Positions 1 through 5,466 of a stretch of DNA of 7,826 nucleotides are shown one piece after another. The first letter of the stretch is position 1. Every line of letters begins with the position of its first letter. This DNA is from Minisyncoccota bacterium. GTDB lineage: Bacteria; Patescibacteriota; Microgenomatia; UBA1400; PJMF01. The DNA lies in assembly GCA_003518205.1 (NCBI GenBank), contig DOZC01000046.1, positions 1 to 7,826 on the forward strand, given 5' to 3'. The notes below the pieces were generated by a model, which saw only the letters and a program-made list of their open reading frames with translations, did not search any database and had not been told where the DNA came from. The position numbers and the translations under genes are program-made.

Positions 1-930
1 CCAACTCAAAAAGTTATTCCAACTCCTCGTCTCACTCAAACCAACTTTGATCTGAGTCACTCCAGATTTAGTAATGTAATTTATTCTGGTCCGAATTTTA
101 CTCCTCCGGAAACTTTGCCCGCGTTGGCCGCCACCACCGACACCAAGACCAGTCAACTCATCACCGCTCAACTAATTAACAAATATCAACTCTTGCCCCA
201 CCCCAAGTCCGCTAATGTTTGGACTAATGGTCGATATTCTTTGGTAAAAACCCCAACTAAAGATACTTACAAATTTTCTGAAGACTTGAGTGCGCTATTT
301 ATTTCCTCTCAAAAAACCCCTCAGGTTCATACTCCGCTAGACATGGCGGCTTTTTTGCTCAAAGCCAATAGCGTGATTGCAGAACTGGAACTCGAGACCA
401 GGTTTCAACTTTTTGAGTTTGGAATTGAGTATTATCAAACCGACGGCCAACATTTGGAAAAAACTCCCTGGCTCGATTCCAAAACCAGTCATGTTTTAAT
501 TCCATTTATTCAAAAGTTTCAAGCTTGGCCAATTTTGAGCGATGGCCAAAAACAAAATCAATTGAGTTTTTTATTTACTTTCGATGGCCAATTAAGTGAT
601 TTCACCTTCCCCATTCATGGTGTAGAAATTACCAGCTCAGAAACTCCCCTCGTGCCCCTCAGCCTCGATGCGGCAATTTTTCAGATCAACTCGGGCCTTG
701 GAACCATCATTGATGCCACCAGTGAAACCTTTGTGCCTTTTTCAATCGTTGATATTACTCAAGCCAATTTCAAAACCGTCAGTTTGGAATATCGAGTTGA
801 CAGCCAAACTCAACAAGCCCTGCCGTTTTATCGCTTTGAGGGTCTGATTACTAATGCCGATGGCCAAACCTATCAAGCCACTATTATCACCCCGGCAGTT
901 GCGACCACCCCCTCATCATCGGTACAATAA
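1..930 (+). CDS. Uncharacterised protein, C-terminal part (5' end outside window)
   Basis: The reading frame is open from base 1 to the TAA at 928-930, giving about 309 residues with no start visible, so the gene begins upstream. I do not recognise a named family. The visible part is soluble-looking with no obvious membrane helix. It begins with a Pro/Thr/Asn-rich stretch, followed by a region rich in alternating hydrophobic and polar residues, as in beta-sheet proteins. The last ~45 residues (SLEYRVDSQTQQALPFYRFE, then a segment with NADGQTY and ending near ITPAV) remind me of the C-terminal part of exported YycI/YycH- or PepSY-like proteins, which run 'Y ... PVYVFEG ... (V)PA(V/I)'. From that I infer an extracytoplasmic domain probably anchored by an N-terminal helix that is not seen. 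It ends 6 bases before the PrgI gene, so it is probably in the same operon. Existence is secure; function is unknown. Confidence 0.8.
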   Translation, partial: PTQKVIPTPRLTQTNFDLSHSRFSNVIYSGPNFTPPETLPALAATTDTKTSQLITAQLINKYQLLPHPKSANVWTNGRYSLVKTPTKDTYKFSEDLSALFISSQKTPQVHTPLDMAAFLLKANSVIAELELETRFQLFEFGIEYYQTDGQHLEKTPWLDSKTSHVLIPFIQKFQAWPILSDGQKQNQLSFLFTFDGQLSDFTFPIHGVEITSSETPLVPLSLDAAIFQINSGLGTIIDATSETFVPFSIVDITQANFKTVSLEYRVDSQTQQALPFYRFEGLITNADGQTYQATIITPAVATTPSSSVQ

Positions 931-936
931 GGTGCC

Positions 937-2082
937 GTGCGTGAACATCCCATTCCTCAGGATTTAACTGGTTACCGATTTCATATCGTTGGTAACATGA
1001 CTCTCAAACAATTTGTGGAGGTGGCTGCAGGAGTGGTGGTGTCGGTGATTCTTTACAACACCAATCTGGCCGCTGTTATCAAGTGGCCGCTGATTTTGCT
1101 CAGTTTTGGCATCGGAGCCCTAGTGGCCTGGGTACCTTTTGAAGAAAGGCCACTAGATCATTGGGTGATGACTTTTTTTTCGATTCTCTACCATCCCACC
1201 AAGTTTTTTTGGCGCAAACAAGCCCAAATTCCCGCGCCCTTTTTATTCAAACCCCGCCCCGACCAAGTGGTGGTAGAAGACGATGTGGACTTAACCCCGG
1301 CCAGACAGGCTAGAATTCGCGAATACATCCACACCGTGAAGCTCACTCAAGAAAAAGATCCCTGGGAACAAGCCGAGGATCAAAAACTTGCCGAAGTGTT
1401 GGCTAATTTTGACGCCGTAAACGTTGCCCAAGTTTCAGCCATCAAAGCTGTTAAAAAACCCTCGCTCACTATTCGAGTTCGAGAGTTGCAGGATTTTACT
1501 CGACCCTCAGCGACGGAGGTCATTTCGAAACCCGAGATTGTTCCAGAGGTTATCACTCCCACCCCAGACCCAGAATTAACCGTTATGCCGGAGTTGACTA
1601 TTGCCCCCAAACCCATCCCCTCACCAAAGCTCCCCCCTGTCGCACCAGAATTCACACCTGCTCTCAAGCTCGCGCCGACACCCGAGCCTGAATTAGCTCC
1701 AATTTCCACACCAATAGCCCCGATCTCTGACTTTTTAGAAACACCTCTGTCAGTAACAGCTCAGGCCCCAGCTGAGACCATCATCACCAACACCAACTTG
1801 CCTTTTCCAGACATGCCTTCTCAACCCAACAAGCTGGTGGGAATGGTTTTGGACCCCAGCCACAAACTCGTCACTGGAGCGATTGTGGAGATTAAAAATC
1901 TTCAAGGTTTGGTGGCGCGAGCGGTTAAAACCAATGCTTTGGGCCAGTTTTTCATCTCTACTCCATTAGAAAGCGGCGCCTACATTGTTTCAACTGAAAA
2001 AGATCAACTTCAATTTCAACCCCAACAACTCACCCTCACCGATCAAGTTGTACCCCCAATTCAGATCACTGCTGTTGCCTGA
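937..2082 (+). CDS. PrgI-family membrane protein fused to a carboxypeptidase-regulatory-like domain
   Basis: 381 residues from a GTG start. AAGG at 929-932, overlapping the upstream stop, is a weak ribosome site only 4 bases from the GTG, and the N-terminus MREHPIPQDL fits PrgI proteins. Residues ~1-95 match PrgI: a short polar lead, two hydrophobic segments (~26-41 and ~50-67), then an aromatic amphipathic stretch (HWVMTFFSILYHPTKFFWRK, 75-94). PrgI proteins are VirB3-like inner-membrane partners of the VirB4 ATPase in Gram-positive and CPR conjugation-type systems, which agrees with VirB4 two genes downstream. Residues ~95-185 are charged and probably helical. Residues ~189-295 are a Pro/Glu/Thr-rich linker. 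Residues ~299-381 (from KLVGMVLDP, through GAIVEIKN and TNALGQFFI, to GAYIVSTEK) look like a CarboxypepD_reg/transthyretin-like beta-sandwich. The PrgI call is strong; the C-terminal fold is a good motif match. The domain's role and side of the membrane are unknown. Confidence 0.88.
   Translation: MREHPIPQDLTGYRFHIVGNMTLKQFVEVAAGVVVSVILYNTNLAAVIKWPLILLSFGIGALVAWVPFEERPLDHWVMTFFSILYHPTKFFWRKQAQIPAPFLFKPRPDQVVVEDDVDLTPARQARIREYIHTVKLTQEKDPWEQAEDQKLAEVLANFDAVNVAQVSAIKAVKKPSLTIRVRELQDFTRPSATEVISKPEIVPEVITPTPDPELTVMPELTIAPKPIPSPKLPPVAPEFTPALKLAPTPEPELAPISTPIAPISDFLETPLSVTAQAPAETIITNTNLPFPDMPSQPNKLVGMVLDPSHKLVTGAIVEIKNLQGLVARAVKTNALGQFFISTPLESGAYIVSTEKDQLQFQPQQLTLTDQVVPPIQITAVA
1501..1820 (+). repeat. 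Proline-rich low-complexity linker within the PrgI gene
   Basis: This stretch encodes about 107 residues dominated by Pro, Glu, Thr, Ala and Leu, with a loosely repeated 'PEL/PEF/PKL' pattern spaced by short Pro-Thr or Pro-Ala runs. It separates the membrane part from the C-terminal beta-sandwich domain and is probably an extended, disordered spacer. The units are too degenerate to define an exact period by eye. Confidence 0.6.
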
Positions 2083-2104
2083 GGGGGGGTAAATTTAGTA
2101 AGAT
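2075..2104 (+). promoter_or_regulatory. Possible weak promoter before the TraC-like gene
   Basis: TTGCCT (2075-2080) and TAAGAT (2099-2104) are each 4/6 matches to -35 and -10 boxes, 18 bases apart. A transcript would start around 2111, almost at the ATG at 2115, giving a leaderless or near-leaderless message. The spacer contains a run of seven G (2083-2089). Supporting this slightly, there is no Shine-Dalgarno at a normal distance before this ATG. Matches this weak occur by chance, so this is speculative. Confidence 0.18.
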
Positions 2105-2114
2105 ACGCTGATTC

Positions 2115-3158
2115 ATGATTCAAGCTGCCCTAACTTCGACCACCCAAGATTTCTTGGATATTTACGACATCACCAACAACATGGTGTTTATGAAAGATGG
2201 TTCGGCCGCAGTGGCGCTTCAAGTTAGTGCCATGAACTTCAGTCTTTTGGCCGAAGAGGAACAAGACGCGGTGATTTACGCCTATGCCGCCCTACTCAAC
2301 TCACTCAACTACCCGATTCAAATCAATATTCAGTCAAAAACTAAAGATGCCACGGTTTATCTGGATTTGTTAAAAACTCAGGAAGATGAAGTTAGCTCAA
2401 TTGATAAAAAACGCCGAATTGCTAGATATAGGGCTTTTGTGGGGCAGTTGATTCAGGAGCGCAATGTGTTGGATAAAAAATTCTATGTCGTCATTCCCGC
2501 CGCCCCACTTGAACTAGGGATTGTGCCACCTCAAAGTTTTTTGCCAGGAGCAACACCGTTTGACATCACCACTATCGAAAAAAGTGTCTTACTGGAAAAA
2601 GCTGCCGGAATTCTTTCTCCCAGAGTTGATCATTTAATTGGTCAATTCAGCCGAATCGGCCTGTTTGCCAGACAAATCGACACTCAAGAAATCATCCAAA
2701 ATTTTTACGCCAACTACAATCCTGAGGCTGTGGAGGGCCAACAAATCACTGACTCGAGCGACTACACCACCTCATTGGTTCAAGCCAGTCTTTTTGCCTC
2801 GAGTTTGCAAAATCGCCAACAAACCATGGGTCAATTTTCTCACCCAACCTCGACCGAAAACCCCGGCGCTCACTCCATCAACCAACCCACCCCCGCCGAT
2901 CCAACAAACCCCGCCGATCAAACCGACCTTACCAGCCCAGTTGACCTCGCCGATCCAATTGATTCGTCTATCCCAGTTGATCAAACCATCACGGCGGAAT
3001 CAGCCCCCACCTCACCACCCCAACCAGTGACAGACCAACTTGTTGCCGATCAACCTCCAGCGGACTTGCCAATCGCCCCACCGGCCCCACCTACCCCGCC
3101 GGCTCCATCCACGCCACCCACCACTTATTCCCTACCGCCGTTGGCCGAAATCACCTGA
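2115..3158 (+). CDS. TraC-like protein (conjugation ATPase N-domain-like) with hexapeptide-repeat tail
   Basis: 347 residues. The ATG at 2115 is the earliest possible start, because an in-frame TGA lies at 2109-2111. Residues ~1-230 have features of the N-terminal region of TraC/VirB4 proteins as found beside PrgI and VirB4 genes: 'F(M)KDGSAAVALQVSAMNFSL' (~25-44), an EEEQ motif, then a segment on finding Q-I-N-I-Q, a basic helical stretch (KKRRIARYRAF), a 'KKFYVVIPA' strand and 'RIGLFARQIDTQEIIQNFYA'. No Walker A or B motif is present, so it is not itself an ATPase. Family relatives sit between PrgI and VirB4 and are presumed motor accessories. The tail from ~236 on is Pro/Asp/Thr-rich, including six hexapeptide units (~260-295), and ends in a polyproline-like run. 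It lies 32 bases after PrgI and 7 bases before VirB4, and is read in a different frame from VirB4. Family placement is from motif memory only. Confidence 0.82.
   Translation: MIQAALTSTTQDFLDIYDITNNMVFMKDGSAAVALQVSAMNFSLLAEEEQDAVIYAYAALLNSLNYPIQINIQSKTKDATVYLDLLKTQEDEVSSIDKKRRIARYRAFVGQLIQERNVLDKKFYVVIPAAPLELGIVPPQSFLPGATPFDITTIEKSVLLEKAAGILSPRVDHLIGQFSRIGLFARQIDTQEIIQNFYANYNPEAVEGQQITDSSDYTTSLVQASLFASSLQNRQQTMGQFSHPTSTENPGAHSINQPTPADPTNPADQTDLTSPVDLADPIDSSIPVDQTITAESAPTSPPQPVTDQLVADQPPADLPIAPPAPPTPPAPSTPPTTYSLPPLAEIT
2892..2999 (+). repeat. Six degenerate 18-bp tandem units encoding a hexapeptide repeat
   Basis: Read in the gene's frame the units are PADPTN, PADQTD, LTSPVD, LADPID, SSIPVD and QTITAE. 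A Pro at position 4 and an acidic residue at position 6 recur. At DNA level the octamer CGCCGATC starts at 2894, 2912 and 2948, and CCCAGTTGA starts at 2936 and 2972, so spacings are multiples of 18 with a 36-base higher-order period. This indicates expansion of a tandem repeat in phase with codons; the last unit is the most diverged. Confidence 0.75.
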
Positions 3159-3160
3159 GG
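3157..3160 (+). promoter_or_regulatory. Ribosome binding site that sets the VirB4 start
   Basis: GAGG at 3157-3160 overlaps the TGA of the upstream gene (3156-3158) and is 5 bases from the ATG at 3166. The overlap of stop codon and ribosome site suggests translational coupling of the TraC-like and VirB4 genes. It also decides the start: the frame is open further upstream (to at least 3040), but that part only re-reads the neighbour's proline-rich tail in another frame. Confidence 0.7.
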
Positions 3161-3165
3161 ACATC

Positions 3166-5322
3166 ATGTTTGACCTACCATTTTTACCCAAACCACCAGC
3201 CAAAGTCGATTCTCCTCAAGCCTCCAAGGAGCAGCGAGAGTACGAGAAACTCAAGGAGTTTTCCCGAGGCTTGGTGACCATTCAAGACATTATTGCCCCA
3301 GAGGCAATTGAGGTGGATTTTACTTATCAAAAAATTAATTCTACCTACACTAGAACAATTTTTGTGGCTGGTTATCCCAGATCTGTTCCCGCCAACTGGC
3401 TGTCTCCCATGATCAACTATCCCTATCAGACCAATGTTTCGATGTTTATTTTCCCCACAGATTCGGGGGAGATTTTGGAAAACCTCAAACGCAAAATCAC
3501 TGAAATGGAGGCGGAGATTCAGTCCGACGTGCGCTCGGGCAAAATCAGCAACATCAACACTGAAATTAAACTCAACGATGCTCGCACCATTCGCGAGTCG
3601 CTGGCAGCCGGCTCAGAGCGATTTTTTCAGTTTGGGCTTTATGTCACCATCATTTCTCCCAGCGTCGATGAGCTGGATCGAGTCACCAAAAATGTTCAAT
3701 CCACTCTGGGGGCCCTATTAATTGTTTCCAAAAAAGCCACCCTCCAAATGGACGAGGGGTTTAAAACCACCCTGCCTATGGGACGAGATAAGCTCATGGT
3801 GACCCGCAACATGGATACCACTTCGCTAGCCACCACTTTTCCTTTTACATCTTCAGAGTTAACCATGGAAACCGGCATTGTTTATGGTATCAACGAACAC
3901 AATGATTCGTTGGTGATTTTCGATCGGTTCAAAATGGAAAATGCCAACATGGTGATTTTTGCCAAATCTGGAGCTGGAAAATCCTACACCGTGAAGTTGG
4001 AAGTAATTCGACAACTTATGTTTGAGTGTGAGGTGTTGGTGCTTGATCCAGAACACGAGTATGAGGATTTGTCAAAATCAGTTCAGGGCGAATACATTAA
4101 CTTCACTTTTAACTCCAAAACCAGAATCAACCCTTTCGATCTGGCCAATCTGTATGAAGAGGGCGAAAACGAGTTGGGCCAAAAAATCATTTCGCTTCAC
4201 GGGTTACTTAAAATTATGTTGGGAGAAATGACAGCCCAACAAGAAGCCATTTTAGATCGCTCCATCGTGGCCGCCTACAAAGCCAAGGGAATTACGCCCG
4301 ATCCCGCCACCCAATCCAACGAACCTCCTTTGATGGAAGATCTTTACAAAGCTCTAATTGGCATGGAAAACAAAGAGGCTGACGACCTGGCTGCTAGGTT
4401 AGAAAAATTTATTACCGGTTCTTTCCGAGGCATTTTTGACAAACCTTCAAATCTGGACATCACCAATCAATTAACGGTTTTCTCAGTTCGCGACATGGAA
4501 GAGGCGTTGCGCCCCATTGCCATGTACATTATCCTGGATTTTATTTGGACTCGGGTGAAAAAACAAAAAAAACGCCGAATCTTAGTCATCGATGAGGCTT
4601 GGTATTTTATGAAGCATCAAGATAGCGCCTCATTTATTCACTCCATGGTCAAAAGAGCTCGCAAATATTATCTCGGCGTCACCACCATTACTCAAGATGT
4701 AGAGGACTTTTTGCATAATGATTATGGTAAGGCGATTGTTTCCAACGCTTCGATTCAGTTTTTAATGAAACAATCCACCGCCTCAATGCAGGTGCTGGCT
4801 GAAACCTTTTATTTGAGTGAGGGCGAGCGGCAGCTCTTAGTGGCCTCAGATGTGGGAGAGGGCATCTTTTTTGCTGGGCAAAATCACGTCGCCCTTCGCG
4901 TGGTGGCCAGCGACGAGGAACACGAGGTAATTACCACCAACCCAGAAGAATTATTGCTGCGCAAACGCCAACAACTCGAGACCATTGCCGCTCAAACCCG
5001 AGAGGCTGAGGAAAAAGCTCGATTAAATCAACCCAAGCCCGTCCAAGCCGCCCTTCGTGGTGTGGCTGCCAAAATGAACGGCGCCGCTCCTGCCGCCACT
5101 CCTACTCCTCCCGCTCCCGCCGCCACTCCTGCCACCACTCCTCCCACCCTCGCTGGTTCTGTCGGCTCCTCCTCACCAACCTCGCCGGTTGACCCATCAA
5201 CTTCGGGGGTAATTAATACCGCTCAGAATATGGGCCGAGTCACCAAACCAACTCTCTCTGGTTATTACACCATCGACAACTATTCTCCTCCCACCCCCAA
5301 CTCCCAAGACCCCAACTCATAA
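3166..5322 (+). CDS. virB4: VirB4/TraC-type conjugation or type IV secretion ATPase
   Basis: 718 residues from the ATG at 3166 (MFDLPFLPKPP), preceded by GAGG. The family energises assembly and substrate transfer of type IV secretion/conjugation machines at the inner face of the membrane. Residues ~30-250 form the CagE/TrbE-type N-terminal region (from IQDIIAPEAIEVDF, through FVAGYPRSVPANWL and SERFFQFGLYV, to a degenerate 'TLPMGRDKLMVTRNMDT'). The RecA-like motor follows: Walker A AKSGAGKS at 266-273 (K272, S273), the 'VLVLDPEHEY' strand soon after, Walker B ILVIDEA at 472-478 (D476, E477) with WYFM next, and a conserved-type Gln in TTITQDVEDF (Q510). All catalytic motifs look intact. A charged helix leads into a low-complexity Ala/Pro/Thr/Ser tail (~640-718), which is unusual for the family and probably disordered. 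It is the last gene of the presumed operon; dnaA follows after 144 bases. Alternative members of the same ATPase group (HerA-like/DUF87) fit less well because of the N-terminal domain. Confidence 0.93.
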   Translation: MFDLPFLPKPPAKVDSPQASKEQREYEKLKEFSRGLVTIQDIIAPEAIEVDFTYQKINSTYTRTIFVAGYPRSVPANWLSPMINYPYQTNVSMFIFPTDSGEILENLKRKITEMEAEIQSDVRSGKISNINTEIKLNDARTIRESLAAGSERFFQFGLYVTIISPSVDELDRVTKNVQSTLGALLIVSKKATLQMDEGFKTTLPMGRDKLMVTRNMDTTSLATTFPFTSSELTMETGIVYGINEHNDSLVIFDRFKMENANMVIFAKSGAGKSYTVKLEVIRQLMFECEVLVLDPEHEYEDLSKSVQGEYINFTFNSKTRINPFDLANLYEEGENELGQKIISLHGLLKIMLGEMTAQQEAILDRSIVAAYKAKGITPDPATQSNEPPLMEDLYKALIGMENKEADDLAARLEKFITGSFRGIFDKPSNLDITNQLTVFSVRDMEEALRPIAMYIILDFIWTRVKKQKKRRILVIDEAWYFMKHQDSASFIHSMVKRARKYYLGVTTITQDVEDFLHNDYGKAIVSNASIQFLMKQSTASMQVLAETFYLSEGERQLLVASDVGEGIFFAGQNHVALRVVASDEEHEVITTNPEELLLRKRQQLETIAAQTREAEEKARLNQPKPVQAALRGVAAKMNGAAPAATPTPPAPAATPATTPPTLAGSVGSSSPTSPVDPSTSGVINTAQNMGRVTKPTLSGYYTIDNYSPPTPNSQDPNS
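5086..5145 (+). repeat. Imperfect tandem duplication in the VirB4 tail
   Basis: Bases 5086-5112 (27 bases, encoding APAATPTPP) and 5113-5145 (33 bases, encoding APAATPATTPP) are two copies of the same unit that differ by a 6-base insertion and few substitutions. They lie in the Ala/Pro/Thr-rich C-terminal tail, and the phase is kept in codons. Confidence 0.65.
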
Positions 5323-5345
5323 AAGTTTTTCTGGTTTTGAAACTT
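5323..5345 (+). terminator. Weak A/T hairpin after the VirB4 gene
   Basis: AAGTTT (5323-5328) pairs with AAACTT (5340-5345) around an 11-base loop, directly after the TAA. The stem is A/T-rich with one G-C pair per arm, and no U-run follows, so it is a poor intrinsic terminator. It may be only a minor structure at the end of the operon. Confidence 0.15.
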
Positions 5346-5352
5346 CTCCCCC

Positions 5353-5382
5353 TTGTGCTTTGTGGGAAACGATGTGTATAAC
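5353..5382 (+). promoter_or_regulatory. Putative dnaA promoter
   Basis: The -10 candidate TATAAC (5377-5382) matches 5 of 6 positions; the -35 candidate TTGTGC (5353-5358) matches only 3 of 6, at an 18-base spacing. It is the best promoter-like sequence in the 144-base gap before dnaA. Initiation would fall near 5388-5390, leaving a leader of about 77 bases that starts at the GC-rich hairpin. A DnaA box overlaps the -10, so DnaA could repress its own gene, as is known in other bacteria. Confidence 0.4.
5373..5381 (-). promoter_or_regulatory. DnaA box upstream of dnaA
   Basis: On the minus strand this reads TTATACACA, a full match to the DnaA-box pattern TTATNCACA. It overlaps the candidate -10 element. 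A weaker neighbour on the same strand, TTTCCCACA (5361-5369, two mismatches to TTATCCACA), lies just upstream, with starts 12 bases apart. It may be an autoregulatory site, an upstream part of a bipartite origin, or both. Confidence 0.6.
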
Positions 5383-5389
5383 TTGCTGA

Positions 5390-5407
5390 GGCGAACAGTC
5401 ATTCGCC
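5390..5407 (+). other. GC-rich hairpin in the dnaA leader
   Basis: GGCGAA (5390-5395) pairs perfectly with TTCGCC (5402-5407) around a six-base loop CAGTCA. It would sit at or next to the predicted 5' end of the dnaA mRNA. No U-run follows, so it is not an intrinsic terminator; a role in mRNA stability is possible but untested. Confidence 0.4.
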
Positions 5408-5466
5408 CGCCACCCCTGCCCAGTCTTGAATTGATTTTAGAAGGTTTTTGACAAGGAACTCTGGTT

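Noticed and set aside
115..117. TTG at 115 as start of the first gene.
   Set aside because: The same frame is open back to base 1 with similar composition, and no ribosome site precedes the TTG; the gene most likely starts before the window.
1380..1709. Minus-strand frame opposite the PrgI linker.
   Set aside because: Its Gly/Ser/Val-rich product is the expected antisense reading of a Pro-rich coding strand; no ribosome site or family resemblance.
2080..3158. UGA recoded as glycine (as in Gracilibacteria and SR1).
   Set aside because: TGA ends the PrgI and TraC-like genes at sensible places, with the next start close by, and no recognised gene contains an in-frame TGA.
3040..3165. Extended N-terminus of VirB4 starting at 3040.
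   Set aside because: It overlaps the Pro-rich tail of the preceding gene in another frame and gives an Arg/Pro/His-rich sequence typical of an out-of-frame reading. GAGG and the ATG at 3166 fit well.
2115..5322. TraC-like and VirB4 genes as one VirB4 gene split by a frameshift.
   Set aside because: The VirB4 gene has its own ribosome site and its own N-terminal domain, and the first gene ends in a repeat tail rather than mid-domain, so two genes are the simpler reading.
5448..5453. Perfect TTGACA as the -35 of a dnaA promoter.
   Set aside because: At 16-18 bases downstream there is no -10-like sequence (CGGATC region), and transcription would begin inside the coding region.
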